Of a stretch of DNA of 64,000 nucleotides, positions 43,382-54,237 are shown one piece after another. This DNA comes from Syntrophales bacterium (lineage in GTDB: Bacteria; Desulfobacterota; Syntrophia; Syntrophales; UBA8958). Where the stretch lies: NCBI GenBank assembly GCA_026416455.1, contig JAOAFE010000007.1, positions 48,598 to 112,597 of the forward strand, given 5' to 3'. A program made the position numbers and the translations under genes. How positions within the stretch are numbered: position 1 is the stretch's first letter; every line of letters starts with the position of its first letter. The notes beneath the pieces were generated by a model. The model did not search any database and was not told the origin of the DNA. It saw only the letters and a list, made by a program, of their open reading frames with translations.

Positions 43382-44323
43382 ATGGAAAAGGATGCCTTCC
43401 ATAAACCTGTCATGAAGGATGAAGTTGTCAATTATTTGAACTGCCGGGCAGGGGGGATTTACGTGGACGGCACGGTCGGGGGAGGATCGCACGCACGCGC
43501 TATTCTTGAGACAATGAACTCCCAAGGTCTCCTCATCTGCATCGATCGCGATGAAGAAGCCATTAACGAAGCGAAGGAAAATTTACGGTCATTTTCATCT
43601 AATGTAGTTTTTGTGCATGATAATTTCTCAAGAATAAAGGAAATTTTGGCCGAAAGAAAAATATCTCAAGTGGATGGAGTACTTCTGGATTTGGGTGTCT
43701 CGAGCCATCAATTGTTGTCTAAAGAAAGAGGATTCTCTTTCTCCCTTGATGGCCCTCTTGATATGCGAATGGACAAAAGGGAGCGCCTGACCGCCCATAC
43801 CGTGGTCAACACGTTTCCCGAGGAGACTTTGAAAGAGATTATTCGCGATTATGGTGAGGAACGCTGGGCATCGAGGATTGCTCGATCCATCGTTGAGCGT
43901 CGTGAAATAGCTCCCATATCTACCACTAAGGAACTTGCCGACCTGGTGGTAAGTGCCATTCCTCCCTCAAAACGAAAAATGGAAATACACCCTGCTACTC
44001 GCACCTTCATGGCTCTGCGGATCTACGTAAACAAGGAGCTGGAAGCCTTAAAGGATGGCCTATCGGGCGCTATGGATTGTTTGAGTTCCGGTGGCCGCCT
44101 AGTGGTTATTGCTTTCCATTCCCTAGAAGACAGAATGGTGAAAGAGGCCTTTCGTGAAGCTGTAAGGTCATGCAACTGTCCGCCGGGAACTCCCATTTGT
44201 TCTTGTACCAGCCAAAGTTCTTTTAGACTTGTAACAAAGAAGGCGATTCGGCCTTCACCAGAAGAATTAGAGGAAAATCCACGGGCTAGGAGTGCGAAAT
44301 TGAGGGCATTAGAGAGGATATAA
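43382..44323 (+). CDS. rsmH: 16S rRNA (cytosine(1402)-N(4))-methyltransferase
   Basis: A 313-residue SAM-dependent enzyme methylating C1402 in the decoding centre. Family motifs: HKPVMKDEVVNYL at the N-terminus, YVDGTVGGGSHARAIL (SAM motif I), LDLGVSSHQLLSKERGFSF and the C-terminal FHSLEDRMVKEAF. ATG 43382 is chosen over the tracked 43361 because it gives the standard start (MEKDAFHKPVM) directly after mraZ. ftsL begins at the next base after the stop. Confidence 0.97.
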   Translation: MEKDAFHKPVMKDEVVNYLNCRAGGIYVDGTVGGGSHARAILETMNSQGLLICIDRDEEAINEAKENLRSFSSNVVFVHDNFSRIKEILAERKISQVDGVLLDLGVSSHQLLSKERGFSFSLDGPLDMRMDKRERLTAHTVVNTFPEETLKEIIRDYGEERWASRIARSIVERREIAPISTTKELADLVVSAIPPSKRKMEIHPATRTFMALRIYVNKELEALKDGLSGAMDCLSSGGRLVVIAFHSLEDRMVKEAFREAVRSCNCPPGTPICSCTSQSSFRLVTKKAIRPSPEELEENPRARSAKLRALERI

Positions 44324-44647
44324 ATGGCGGCAACTGAGGTTTGGGAACAGCAAAAAATAAGCAAAGAAGAGTCCTCGACGCGAATTAATTTTTCCTCGCT
44401 GATTATGTGCACCTTCTTACTATTGGCTGTAGGACTTATCTATGTGTGGTCGCACGTAAATATGACGAAGCTCGAATATCAGCTCGCTGAAGAGGTGAGC
44501 CGTAGGGAATATTTGTTGGAGCAACAGAAGCGGCTTAAAAGTGAAATTGCGGCTCTCAAAGCACCTCAAAGAATTGAACTGATTGCCCGGAATAAACTGG
44601 AGATGTGTTACCCTGAGCGTGACCAGGTGGTGGTAATTAAACCGTAG
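44324..44647 (+). CDS. ftsL: Cell division protein FtsL
   Basis: A 107-residue bitopic membrane protein of the divisome. A membrane helix (about 27-46, LIMCTFLLLAVGLIYVWSHV) is followed by a periplasmic coiled coil (about 48-80, LEYQLAEEVSRREYLLEQQK), the FtsB-binding leucine-zipper region. Sequence conservation in this family is low; the call rests on size, topology and position between rsmH and ftsI. Confidence 0.88.
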   Translation: MAATEVWEQQKISKEESSTRINFSSLIMCTFLLLAVGLIYVWSHVNMTKLEYQLAEEVSRREYLLEQQKRLKSEIAALKAPQRIELIARNKLEMCYPERDQVVVIKP

Positions 44648-44664
44648 AACATCAGGGGAGGGCC

Positions 44665-46650
44665 ATGAGAGAAAGCAGAAAATGGCTCCGATTGCGCATT
44701 GCCGTAGTTATGGCGATTTTCTTCGTTATATTTGTGGCCCTCGTAAGTCGAGCTTTTCAGTTGCAGGTTCTTTCAGGAGAAGTCTTAAAAAAGATTGCCA
44801 GTCAACAGCACATAAAAACTCTCACCATTCAACCGGAGAGAGGAATAATAAGTGATAGAAATGGAGAAAAGCTGGCCGTAAGTCTACTCGCTGATTCTGT
44901 CTGTGCCGATCCTATGAAAGTCTACAACAAGAAGATGGCAGCAGATAAGCTGGCAGAAATATTGAAGATGAGTCCGTCTTTGATTAAAGAAAAACTTTCT
45001 ACTACACGCAATTTTTGCTGGATAGCGAGACGGATATCACCCGAACAAGCTGGACGCATAGAATCACTCAACCTGGAGGGGATCTTTCTTGTTAAAGAGC
45101 CAAAGAGGTTTTATCCGAACGGGGAGTTGGCTGCCCATGTCTTGGGCGTGGTGGGCATAGATTCCGTGGGTTTAGAAGGATTGGAGCGGCAATATGACAA
45201 ATATATAAGTGGAGAGCCAGAGAGACTAGTATGGGCCAGAGACGCCAAAGGGAAGCGCCTTTATCCGAGAAGAGAAAATGATTCGGTGAGTGGTAAAAAG
45301 GGATTAAATGTTGTTACAACGATCGATAGTAAGATTCAGTTTCTCGTTGAAACCCAGTTGAGGCAGGTGGTGCGGGAAAAAGGGGCTAAGGGTGGGTACA
45401 TAATAGTAATGGATCCAAACACAGGAGAGGTATTGGCTATGGCGAACGAGCCTACCTTTGACCCCAATAATATTACCAAATCCAATATTCCGTTCATCAA
45501 GAATAAGGCGATTTCCGACTGCTACGATCCGGGCTCGACCTTCAAGCCGTTTCTCGTTTCTGCCGCGATGGACGAAAAAGTAATAACAGAAAAAGACAAA
45601 GTATTCTGTGAATACGGCAATTACGCGGTAGCGGACCGGATAATTCGGGAAGCTCAGCGCAAAAAATATGGCTATCTAACGGTTCGGGAGGTTCTTAAGT
45701 ATTCGAGTAACATCGGGTCGGCAAAAATTGCGGAAAGACTTGGTAAAGAGAGATTTTACAATTACATAAAGAAATTTGGTTTCGGAGCGAAGACGGGTAT
45801 TGACTTACCCGGAGAAGTAGCAGGTCTTTTAAGACCCTATCAGCGTTGGTCGAAAGTGGATCTGGCCACCATCGCCTTTGGTCAAGGTGTATCGGTAACG
45901 GGAATTCAGCTTATTACCGCATTGAGTGCCATAGCCAACGGTGGTTCTTTAATGAGACCTTATGTGGTTAAGGAGATCGTCGATCCGAATGGGAAGGTCG
46001 TATGGGAAAACAAACCACAGGTAGTCCGTAGGGTTATATCGCAGGCGACGGCGAGGAAAATTGCCGGCATTCTCATGGATGTTGTTTCATCGGATGACGG
46101 AACTGGGAAAAAGGCCCGAATTGAGAAGGTAGAAGTGGCGGGGAAGACGGGTACGGCCCAAAAGTTTGATTTTTCCAGACATGTCTATTCTTCTGAAAGG
46201 GTGAGGACGGCTTTTATGGGATTTTTCCCTGTAGAAAATCCTCAAGTGGCCATGCTTGTTGTTCTGGACGAGCCGAAAAGGGATAAGTGGGGTGGAGTTG
46301 CATCAGCTCCTGTTTTTAAGGCCATCGGTGAGCAAATTCTTACTTGTTTTAAGACCGATATAAACCCTGAAGCGTTTCCGCAAGTTGAGGGAAAAGAGCT
46401 CATCAAGCTTGCTTCCGCCCAAGTACAATCACCGTCGATGCACTTAATCAATGGCTCTTCTACTCCATTAGAAGATACCATGCCGGATTTCCGTGGAATG
46501 ACGATGCGGGAAGCGATCCAGTTGGGAAGGGCAAAGAATTTGGAAGTAAAGATCGTAGGTACAGGCTGGGCTACTCATCAGGACCCGCCACCGGGCGTAA
46601 TTCTGAAAGATAAGAGATACTGTACCGTATTCTTCAGTATGGGACAGTGA
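44665..46650 (+). CDS. ftsI: Septal penicillin-binding protein (FtsI/PBP3-type) with PASTA domain
   Basis: A 661-residue class B PBP that cross-links peptidoglycan at the septum. It has an N-terminal membrane helix (about 10-32), a dimerisation domain (about 50-220) and a transpeptidase domain with SxxK in GSTFKPF (about 290-295), SxN in YSSNIGS (about 347) and KTG in AGKTGTAQ (about 492). A C-terminal PASTA domain (about 602-660, MPDFRGMTMREAIQLGRAK) is seen, common in Gram-positives but also in some deltaproteobacterial enzymes. It works with FtsW, encoded at 52014. Confidence 0.95.
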   Translation: MRESRKWLRLRIAVVMAIFFVIFVALVSRAFQLQVLSGEVLKKIASQQHIKTLTIQPERGIISDRNGEKLAVSLLADSVCADPMKVYNKKMAADKLAEILKMSPSLIKEKLSTTRNFCWIARRISPEQAGRIESLNLEGIFLVKEPKRFYPNGELAAHVLGVVGIDSVGLEGLERQYDKYISGEPERLVWARDAKGKRLYPRRENDSVSGKKGLNVVTTIDSKIQFLVETQLRQVVREKGAKGGYIIVMDPNTGEVLAMANEPTFDPNNITKSNIPFIKNKAISDCYDPGSTFKPFLVSAAMDEKVITEKDKVFCEYGNYAVADRIIREAQRKKYGYLTVREVLKYSSNIGSAKIAERLGKERFYNYIKKFGFGAKTGIDLPGEVAGLLRPYQRWSKVDLATIAFGQGVSVTGIQLITALSAIANGGSLMRPYVVKEIVDPNGKVVWENKPQVVRRVISQATARKIAGILMDVVSSDDGTGKKARIEKVEVAGKTGTAQKFDFSRHVYSSERVRTAFMGFFPVENPQVAMLVVLDEPKRDKWGGVASAPVFKAIGEQILTCFKTDINPEAFPQVEGKELIKLASAQVQSPSMHLINGSSTPLEDTMPDFRGMTMREAIQLGRAKNLEVKIVGTGWATHQDPPPGVILKDKRYCTVFFSMGQ

Positions 46651-46658
46651 GGTGATCG

Positions 46659-48188
46659 GTGCAGATTAGAGAACTTTTATCGCAAATCCCATTTCTCTCC
46701 ACTCAGGGACCTCTGAGCGGTGAGGTGTCTTCTATAGTATACGATTCTAGACAGTGTATCCCCGGGAGCTTGTTCTGTGCCGTCTCGGGGACAGTACAGG
46801 ATGGACATAATTACATCACCGATGCGATAAAGCGTGGGGCCACATTTATAATCTGCGAAAGAGAGGTAGAGGCTCCTCCCGGGGTGACGATCATCAGAGT
46901 GGCTGACTCCAGGGAAACGATGGGGAAACTGGGAAAAGCATTTTACGGGGATCCCTCTTCTCGTCTTTGCCTGGTTGGTGTAACGGGGACCAACGGAAAG
47001 ACAACCGTTACGTATTTAATGGAATCTATATTTATAGCCGCCGGTTTCAAGACCGGCGTATTAGGCACCGTAAATTATAGATACGGAGGACAGATTTTTC
47101 CTGCCCCGAACACGACACCCGAATCCCTCGATCTGCATCGTATATTGCACGACATGGTCCTGATGGGGGTAACCCATTGCGTTGCGGAAGTGTCTTCCCA
47201 CGCCTTGGCCTTGAAAAGGGTCGACGAGTGTGATTTTGACCTCGGCATTTTTACCAATCTATCCCGCGATCATCTCGATTTCCATCGTAATATGGAAGAT
47301 TATTATGCCGCTAAAAGAAGATTCTTTACCGAGCTTATCCCCCGTTCCAGGAAGGAAAGGGCGATAAGGATGGTCGTAAATGGGGATGACGCGTGGGGCA
47401 AGAGATTGTGTGAAGAATCGTCCGTACCGTCTTGGACATTCGGCATAAGAGAGGCGGAACATGTTAGAGCAGAAGATTATAGCCTCTCCCTTCAAGGAAC
47501 GAGGGCAGAGATTTGGGCTCCCGGCGAAAGATTGGAAGTGTTTTCGCCCCTTTTGGGCATGTATAATCTCTACAACATATTGGCGGCGGTAGGAGCGGCC
47601 ATCGCCTTGGAAATTCCACCGACGAAGATTGCGGAAGGTATCGCTCGGGTCCATAGAATACCGGGGAGGTTGGAGAGGGTAAATGAGGTCCAGGAACCTC
47701 ATGTATTCGTCGACTATGCCCATACGGATGATGCCCTTCAAAAGGTGATTTCCGCCCTTTTGCCGTTTAAGCAAAAGAAACTAATTACCGTGTTCGGTTG
47801 TGGAGGAGATAGAGATCGAGGGAAAAGACCAAAAATGGGGAAAGTTGCGGCGGAAAATAGTGATATAGTAATAGTTACCTCCGATAATCCGCGTACGGAA
47901 GACCCATTGGAGATCATTGCCGAGATAGTAAAAGGTATATCGGAAGACGTGATGGAACGGGTTGAAGCCCAAATAGTGGGGGAGAGATCGAAAGCATACA
48001 CAGTAATCCCTGATCGAAGATTGGCAATAAAAAAGGCGATAGATATAGCTGAGGAGGGAGACATCGTCTTGATCGCCGGAAAAGGACACGAAGATTATCA
48101 GATTATTGGAAGGGAAAAGATTTGGTTTGATGATCGTGTGATAGCAAAGGAGTGTTTGAAGGAAAAATACGGGCGCGGTGGTAGATAA
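46659..48188 (+). CDS. murE: UDP-MurNAc-L-Ala-D-Glu:meso-diaminopimelate ligase
   Basis: A 509-residue Mur ligase adding the third stem-peptide residue. The ATP-binding loop is GVTGTNGKTTVTYL (about 108-120), and the amino-acid-specificity motif DNPRTEDP (about 410) marks a meso-diaminopimelate enzyme. The start is GTG 46659. Its stop shares bases with the ATG of murF (TAATG). Confidence 0.96.
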   Translation: MQIRELLSQIPFLSTQGPLSGEVSSIVYDSRQCIPGSLFCAVSGTVQDGHNYITDAIKRGATFIICEREVEAPPGVTIIRVADSRETMGKLGKAFYGDPSSRLCLVGVTGTNGKTTVTYLMESIFIAAGFKTGVLGTVNYRYGGQIFPAPNTTPESLDLHRILHDMVLMGVTHCVAEVSSHALALKRVDECDFDLGIFTNLSRDHLDFHRNMEDYYAAKRRFFTELIPRSRKERAIRMVVNGDDAWGKRLCEESSVPSWTFGIREAEHVRAEDYSLSLQGTRAEIWAPGERLEVFSPLLGMYNLYNILAAVGAAIALEIPPTKIAEGIARVHRIPGRLERVNEVQEPHVFVDYAHTDDALQKVISALLPFKQKKLITVFGCGGDRDRGKRPKMGKVAAENSDIVIVTSDNPRTEDPLEIIAEIVKGISEDVMERVEAQIVGERSKAYTVIPDRRLAIKKAIDIAEEGDIVLIAGKGHEDYQIIGREKIWFDDRVIAKECLKEKYGRGGR

Positions 48189-49600
48189 TGGGAGCTTCAT
48201 TCGCAGTTAAAGAAATTCTGGACATTACCGGCGGTACTCTGATAAGCGGTCGCCCCGACCTGGTCTTTGATGGAGTGAATATAGATTCTCGGAAGGTAAA
48301 AGCGGGTGAGTTGTTTGTGGCCATTATAGGAAAGAGGCTCGACGGTCACGATTTTGTCTCCGAAGCAATCCTACGGGGAGCAGCCGGTGCCCTTGTGCAG
48401 AAGACATTGTCGGCTATACCGCGTGAAGCCGCGGTAATTCAGGTGAGTGATACGATACGGGCTTTCGGAGATCTAGCACGGGCCCATCGAGAACGTTTCC
48501 ATAAACCAGTAATTGCCATTACGGGAAGTTCAGGAAAGACAACGACGAAGGAAATGGTCGTAAGCATTTTGGGAAGAAAGTGGAACGTGCATAGTACTTG
48601 GGGTAATTTCAACAACTTGATCGGCCTACCTCTTACCCTTTTAGGTCTGGAAAAAAGGCATGAAGCATGTGTTCTCGAGCTGGGCACAAACCAAGAGGGC
48701 GAAATTGCCCGTCTGACTTCGATCGCCCGTCCAACAATTGCTTGTATTACTAATATAGGGCCCGCTCATTTGGAGGGCCTAGGTTCTGTTGCCGGGGTGG
48801 CAAAGGAGAAAGGAGCTCTATTTGAGGGTTTGGACGCTGATAAGATAGCAGTGGTCAACTTAGACGACCCTCTGGTAAGAGAGCAGAGGAAGAGATTGAA
48901 GTGTCAGGTTATAACTTACGGGCGTTCACCTGAGGCGTTGGTGACGGTTAAGGGAAAGCCGGAACTGGAAAGCGAGGGGGTTGTTTTCTGTCTGTCCGTT
49001 GGAAATAAGAAAGCCCAGGTAAAGCTCGCGACCGTGGGTGAGCATAATGTGACAAACGCCCTGGCCGCTGCGGGAATTGCATATGCAGCGGGGATCGGAT
49101 TGGAAGACATCGTATCGGGGCTTCAGTCTTTAAAGCCGCTTCCGGGGCGGATGGAAATAGTCACGTTGGCCAACGGTGTCCATCTCATCAACGATGTTTA
49201 CAATTCAAATCCTATTTCATGTATCGCTGCCCTGAATACCCTCAAAGGGCTGAATCGGGAGGGAAGGAGTTTTGTCGTTCTAGGTGATATGCTTGAGCTC
49301 GGTCAAGAAGGAAAAGAAAGGCATAAGCTTATAGGAGAGATGCTGGCGGAGATGGCCGTAGAGAAGGCTTATTTGAGAGGTGAATTGGTCAGATATGCGG
49401 CAGAGGGGGCAAAAGGGCGAGGTTGGAGTGACGAGAGGATATTTTTTTTCCATCACCCGGAAGAGATGCTCTCCGACCTAATTGATCGCCTCTCGACCGG
49501 GGATTGGATTCTTGTCAAGGGGTCTCGAGGTATGAGGATGGAAGAGATTGTGGAAGGGTTGATAAATCGGATGGGGCGTAAAAGGGAGGAAGGGGAATGA
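48188..49600 (+). CDS. murF: UDP-MurNAc-tripeptide:D-Ala-D-Ala ligase
   Basis: A 470-residue Mur ligase that adds D-Ala-D-Ala to complete UDP-MurNAc-pentapeptide. The nucleotide loop is [13 protein letters not shown] (about 111-123), and the segment [15 protein letters not shown] is typical of MurF, as is [13 protein letters not shown] (about 335). It overlaps murE (TAATG) and mraY (ATGA). Confidence 0.96.
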   Translation: MGASFAVKEILDITGGTLISGRPDLVFDGVNIDSRKVKAGELFVAIIGKRLDGHDFVSEAILRGAAGALVQKTLSAIPREAAVIQVSDTIRAFGDLARAHRERFHKPVIAITGSSGKTTTKEMVVSILGRKWNVHSTWGNFNNLIGLPLTLLGLEKRHEACVLELGTNQEGEIARLTSIARPTIACITNIGPAHLEGLGSVAGVAKEKGALFEGLDADKIAVVNLDDPLVREQRKRLKCQVITYGRSPEALVTVKGKPELESEGVVFCLSVGNKKAQVKLATVGEHNVTNALAAAGIAYAAGIGLEDIVSGLQSLKPLPGRMEIVTLANGVHLINDVYNSNPISCIAALNTLKGLNREGRSFVVLGDMLELGQEGKERHKLIGEMLAEMAVEKAYLRGELVRYAAEGAKGRGWSDERIFFFHHPEEMLSDLIDRLSTGDWILVKGSRGMRMEEIVEGLINRMGRKREEGE

Positions 49601-50676
49601 TTTACCATCTCCTCTATCCCCTCCATACGGTCATCTCTTCTTTTAACGTCTTTCGCTACATTACGTTCCGAACCATTTACGCCGCCGTCACGGCTTTAAT
49701 CATTTCCTTCATCCTCGGTCCTTGGTTGATAAGGAAGCTAAAAGAAATGAAGATTGGTCAACCAATTCGGGATGATGGACCGGAAACACACTTCAGTAAA
49801 GAAGGAACTCCCACTATGGGAGGTCTTCTCATCATTTTCTCCGTTGTTATTTCCACGCTCTTATGGGCCAATCTAACTGTAATATACATCTGGCTTGCCC
49901 TATTCGTGACCATTTCTTACGGACTCATAGGTTTTGCCGACGATTATCGAAAGCTCGTATCCCAGAGCTCACGCGGCATATCAGGTCGATGGCGCCTTTT
50001 TTGGGAATTCTGTGTTGCCCTATTTGTGGCCGTTGTTTTGTATCTCAAACCGGGTTTCACCTCGAATATTACCATTCCATTTTTTAAGACGGTACTTCCC
50101 GATCTCGGCTGGGCTTACATCATCCTGGCGGTGTTCATCATTGTGGGTGCGGCTAATGCCGTGAATCTGACGGATGGACTCGATGGGTTGGCCATCGGAC
50201 CAGTTACTATCTGTTTTGCCACCTATCTTTTGTTTTCCTATTTTGCCGGTAATATTAAAATAGCAAGTTACCTGCAAATCCCCTACGTGGCAGGGACGGG
50301 AGAGCTGGCCGTCTTTTGTGGAGCCCTAGTTGGGGCCGGACTAGGGTTCCTCTGGTATAATTCCTATCCTGCCCAGGTATTTATGGGTGATGTCGGATCC
50401 CTGGCTTTGGGTGGGGCCTTAGGGACGTTGGCGGTGATGACGAAGCAGGAAATCCTCCTCGTCATCGTCGGTGGTCTTTTCGTAGTCGAGACGGTCTCGG
50501 TCATTTTCCAAGTCGGTTGGTTCAAACTTTCGGGGGGTAAGCGTATTTTTCGGATGGCCCCTCTCCACCACCACTTTGAACTAAAGGGCTGGCCGGAGCC
50601 GAAGGTGATCGTCAGATTCTGGATTATCTCCATCCTTTTGGCCGTGTTGGCCATAAGTACGTTGAAGCTGAGGTGA
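49597..50676 (+). CDS. mraY: Phospho-N-acetylmuramoyl-pentapeptide-transferase
   Basis: A 359-residue polytopic enzyme making lipid I from UDP-MurNAc-pentapeptide and undecaprenyl phosphate. About ten helices. Active-site Asp residues are in FADDYRKLV (about 110) and [15 protein letters not shown] (about 190), and the [11 protein letters not shown] motif lies near 325. The segment [12 protein letters not shown] is also diagnostic. ATGA overlap with murF sets the start. Confidence 0.97.
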   Translation: MIYHLLYPLHTVISSFNVFRYITFRTIYAAVTALIISFILGPWLIRKLKEMKIGQPIRDDGPETHFSKEGTPTMGGLLIIFSVVISTLLWANLTVIYIWLALFVTISYGLIGFADDYRKLVSQSSRGISGRWRLFWEFCVALFVAVVLYLKPGFTSNITIPFFKTVLPDLGWAYIILAVFIIVGAANAVNLTDGLDGLAIGPVTICFATYLLFSYFAGNIKIASYLQIPYVAGTGELAVFCGALVGAGLGFLWYNSYPAQVFMGDVGSLALGGALGTLAVMTKQEILLVIVGGLFVVETVSVIFQVGWFKLSGGKRIFRMAPLHHHFELKGWPEPKVIVRFWIISILLAVLAISTLKLR

Positions 50677-50683
50677 AAAAAAG

Positions 50684-52030
50684 ATGGATGTGGCGGGAAA
50701 GACGATTGCCATAATTGGCCTGGGAAAAACAGGTATGGCCGCAGCAGAATTCTTCGTAAGTAAGGGCGCTCGGGTTCGGGTAACGGATGAAAAAATTGGG
50801 GAACTCGACCTTTCCCTCTTGGAAGGAGTAGAGGTAAGAGACTATAACGATGGTATACTGGTTGGAGTAGACCTCGTTGTGCCTTCACCGGGAGTTCCAC
50901 CCCATAATTGCATCCTCGTTGCAGCGCGCGAGAAAAAAATTCCCGTATTAAGCGAACTGGAAGTGGCCTTTCGTTTTCTACACGTCCCTGTTGTCGCCGT
51001 CACTGGTACGAATGGAAAAACTACGACCGTGACGTTGATCGGTCGCATCTTAAGTGAAGCAAAAAAAAGAGTGTTTGTTGGCGGCAATATAGGTGTGCCA
51101 TTGATTTCGTATGTCAATGGACCTCAAGATGACGAAGTAGCGGTAGTTGAGGTAAGCAGTTTCCAGCTTTTATGGACGGACACCTTTCACCCTTATATAG
51201 GTGTACTACTAAACGTAACCCAGGACCATATCGACTACCATGGCTCTATGGCTGCCTATAGGGAGGCGAAGGAATCGATGTTCATTCGTCAGCAGAAAGA
51301 TGATTACGCCATTCTGAATGCCGATGAGGAGGAGACGGAAGTTTTGAAAGAAAAATTAGTCTCCCAGGTTATTACTTTTAGTACACAGGAAAGGCCGCTC
51401 CCCCCTTGTCTTTATCTCGATGGAGACAGCATCGTGTACCGAACCACGTCTAATTCCGAGGAAGTGTACCCACTTTCAATGTTGAAGATCCCGGGTTTGC
51501 ATAATGTCGAAAATTTCATGGCCGCCATTGCCTGTGCGCGCCTTCTGGGCTGTACCCAACAGGAAATAGAAAGAGCGGCCAGGTCCTTTACTGGTGTACC
51601 TCATCGCATAGAGCTGGTAGCGGAAATAGATGGTGTAAAATTCATAGATGATTCTAAAGGTACCAACTGTGACGCCGTAAAGAGGGCACTTGAGACCTTC
51701 TCTGAACCCGTCGTTCTCCTGATGGGGGGGAGGGACAAGGATAGTGATTTTTCCGTTCTGGTCCCCGTTGTGACAAAACATGTTAAAACGCTGATTGCTT
51801 TCGGCGAGGCGAGGGAAAGGATAGCAGCGGCCTTTGGAGATAAGATTAGGTTGATTTCCGTTCCGACCTTAAAGGAAGGCGTAAAACGGGCAAAAAGTGA
51901 GGCGGTGAGAGGTGATGTTGTATTGTTATCACCGGGATGTGCCAGCTTCGATGAGTTTCAAAATTATCGAGAGCGGGGAATGAAGTTTAGGGAGTGGATA
52001 AAGGAGGACTCTTATGATCAAATGGGCTGA
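50684..52030 (+). CDS. murD: UDP-MurNAc-L-alanine:D-glutamate ligase
   Basis: A 448-residue Mur ligase adding D-Glu. The N-terminal Rossmann domain begins IAIIGLGKTGMAAAEFF, the ATP loop is VTGTNGKTTTVTL (about 105-117), and NVTQDHIDYHGSM and FIDDSKGTNCDA are characteristic. It overlaps ftsW by 17 bases. Confidence 0.96.
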   Translation: MDVAGKTIAIIGLGKTGMAAAEFFVSKGARVRVTDEKIGELDLSLLEGVEVRDYNDGILVGVDLVVPSPGVPPHNCILVAAREKKIPVLSELEVAFRFLHVPVVAVTGTNGKTTTVTLIGRILSEAKKRVFVGGNIGVPLISYVNGPQDDEVAVVEVSSFQLLWTDTFHPYIGVLLNVTQDHIDYHGSMAAYREAKESMFIRQQKDDYAILNADEEETEVLKEKLVSQVITFSTQERPLPPCLYLDGDSIVYRTTSNSEEVYPLSMLKIPGLHNVENFMAAIACARLLGCTQQEIERAARSFTGVPHRIELVAEIDGVKFIDDSKGTNCDAVKRALETFSEPVVLLMGGRDKDSDFSVLVPVVTKHVKTLIAFGEARERIAAAFGDKIRLISVPTLKEGVKRAKSEAVRGDVVLLSPGCASFDEFQNYRERGMKFREWIKEDSYDQMG

Positions 52031-53120
52031 GACGACAAGTCGCCCCGATTTTGTCCTTTTAGTCCTCACCCTCATACTTGTGAGTTTTGGTACCGTTATG
52101 ATTTACAGCTCCAGCTCAATTATGGCCCTCGATAGATTTAAAGACGGTCAGTTTTTCCTCAAAAAACAGCTGGTTTTTTTTCTTTTGGGCCTTCTCGTCA
52201 TGCTTGTCACGCAAAAACTTCCTTATGAATACTGGCAGAAATTGGCCTATCCGGCGTTGATTTTCGCCTTTTTACTCCTCGTTTTGGTCCTGATCCCCCA
52301 TGTGGGCATCAAAGTGGGAGGGGCGAGAAGATGGATACGTATTGGGCCGTTTTCCTTTCAGGTTGCCGAGCTGGCCAAAGTCGCCATCATCGTTTATCTT
52401 GCTTCGTATTTGGCCAAAAGACAACATCAGTCTCTGGATTTTATACACGGCGTAGTTATCCCCCTCGCACCGATCATACCCCTCGTCGTACTCGTGCTAA
52501 TGCAACCCGATCTGGGTACTTCGATCATCATCGTCGCCCTTTCCCTCTCCATGCTTTTTCTGGGGGGGATTCGAATGAAATATATATTTTCTGTATTCCT
52601 GCTTGCCCTTCCCGTCGTAGCTTGGCTCATGATAAGTAAGAGCTACCGTTTGAACCGGCTTAAGGTTTTTCTTGACCCTTGGCAAGACCCGCAGAATTCC
52701 GGTTTTCAGATTATACAATCTCTCCTGTCTTTCGGTTCAGGGGGTACGTTTGGTGTAGGGGTAGGGGATGGGATGCAGAAGCTCTTTTATCTGCCGGAGC
52801 CACACACGGATTTTATCTTGGCCGTGATCGCCGAAGAGAGTGGATTTGTTGGGGTAATTACCGTCATAGTTCTGTTTGCGGTTTTTATCTATCGGGGTCT
52901 GATGATTGCCTTCAAAAGTAAAGATAGATTTGCCTCTCTTCTGGCCGCGGGTCTTACGATGCTCGTGGGGATCGAAGCGGTAATAAATATTGCGGGTGTG
53001 ATGGGTCTCATTCCCCTGAAGGGTTTGGCTCTGCCCTTTTTGAGCTATGGGGGCTCTTCTTTGATTATGAGTATGTTGGCCGTGGGCGTTTTGCTAAGCA
53101 TCTCGTCCCGTGAGGTTTAG
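52014..53120 (+). CDS. ftsW: Septal peptidoglycan glycosyltransferase FtsW
   Basis: A 368-residue SEDS-family polymerase with ten predicted helices that builds septal glycan strands with FtsI. Seen are FGTVMIYSSSS in helix 1, the GGARRWIRIGPFSFQVAELAKVA block, the catalytic-loop Asp in LMQPDLGTSI, and the C-terminal LPFLSYGGSSLI. The start lies within the end of murD. murG follows 12 bases later. Confidence 0.96.
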   Translation: MIKWAETTSRPDFVLLVLTLILVSFGTVMIYSSSSIMALDRFKDGQFFLKKQLVFFLLGLLVMLVTQKLPYEYWQKLAYPALIFAFLLLVLVLIPHVGIKVGGARRWIRIGPFSFQVAELAKVAIIVYLASYLAKRQHQSLDFIHGVVIPLAPIIPLVVLVLMQPDLGTSIIIVALSLSMLFLGGIRMKYIFSVFLLALPVVAWLMISKSYRLNRLKVFLDPWQDPQNSGFQIIQSLLSFGSGGTFGVGVGDGMQKLFYLPEPHTDFILAVIAEESGFVGVITVIVLFAVFIYRGLMIAFKSKDRFASLLAAGLTMLVGIEAVINIAGVMGLIPLKGLALPFLSYGGSSLIMSMLAVGVLLSISSREV

Positions 53121-53132
53121 AGGAGTTATGGG

Positions 53133-54227
53133 GTGCGGATGATAGTTGCCGGTGGAGGAACGGGAGGACATCTTTTCCCGGGTGTTGCCATAGCCGAGGC
53201 ATTCATTATGAGAGATCGGGGCAATGAAGTACTGTTCGTCGGCACTGGACGTCCTCTGGAGAAAACCATATTGGAAAAATATGGATTTCCGTACCGTACC
53301 ATAACGGTGGAGGGGATTAAAGGGAGAGGGTTGAAGAGGATTCTGATGGCCTTGGCGAAGATACCTATCAGCATGATCCAGTCGATGAAAATCTTGAAAG
53401 AATATGGGCCTCAGTTTGTTTTAGGGGTAGGTGGATATGCGGCCGGACCGCTTGTTTTAACAGCCTCATTGTCTGGCTATCCAACGGCGGTAGCCGAGCA
53501 GAATGCCCTCCCGGGAGTGACTAACCGAATATTGAGCCGTTTTGTTAATCGGGTATTTGCAAGCTTTCCCGATAATCAGGGGGTGTTCCCGAAGAAAAAG
53601 GTTATCGTCACGGGAAACCCAGTAAGAGCCGATCTTTTAGATGAGGCAAGGCAGGCAAAAAAAAGCCTCGGCCAGAAATTTACCGTCTTTATATTTGGTG
53701 GTAGTCAGGGGGCGCATATAATCAACCACACCATGGTGCAAGCCCTCGACTTTTTAGAAGATTTGAAGGATAAGATTCAGTTTATCCACCAAACGGGCGA
53801 GGTGGATTATCCGTTTGTTGCCGAGATGTATGTAAAAAAAGGCTTTGTCGCGGATGTTAGGGTGTTCATTGTCGAGATGGCTCAGTTTTACGGCATGGCA
53901 GATTTATTGGTTTGTCGCGCCGGTGCGACTACGGTAGCAGAAGTTACAGCCCTCGGTAAGGCGGCAATTTTCATCCCCTTTGCTCACGCAGTAGGTGACC
54001 ATCAGACGTTTAACGCCCGCGCATTGGTTGAGGCGGGAGCGGCGGAGATGATTCAGGAGGGGGATCTCTCACCAAAGACATTGGCTGACACGATCCGCCG
54101 CCTTTACTTCGATCGAGATGCTCTTACGCGAATGGAAAAAAGGGCGAGGCAACTGGGAAAACCGCAAGCGGCGGAAGAAATTGTCGATGCCATCTATGCA
54201 CTTATTGAAGAAAAGGATAGACGGTGA
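53133..54227 (+). CDS. murG: UDP-GlcNAc:lipid I N-acetylglucosaminyltransferase
   Basis: A 364-residue GT-B enzyme making lipid II on the inner membrane face. Motifs: the GGGTGGHLFPGVAIAEA loop at the N-terminus, VTGNPVRADL, FGGSQGAHIIN (about 190) and CRAGATTVAEVTALGKAAIFIPF. The start is GTG 53133 behind AGGAG; an in-frame ATG at 53139 is the alternative. Confidence 0.96.
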   Translation: MRMIVAGGGTGGHLFPGVAIAEAFIMRDRGNEVLFVGTGRPLEKTILEKYGFPYRTITVEGIKGRGLKRILMALAKIPISMIQSMKILKEYGPQFVLGVGGYAAGPLVLTASLSGYPTAVAEQNALPGVTNRILSRFVNRVFASFPDNQGVFPKKKVIVTGNPVRADLLDEARQAKKSLGQKFTVFIFGGSQGAHIINHTMVQALDFLEDLKDKIQFIHQTGEVDYPFVAEMYVKKGFVADVRVFIVEMAQFYGMADLLVCRAGATTVAEVTALGKAAIFIPFAHAVGDHQTFNARALVEAGAAEMIQEGDLSPKTLADTIRRLYFDRDALTRMEKRARQLGKPQAAEEIVDAIYALIEEKDRR

Positions 54228-54237
54228 GGTAAGCGTT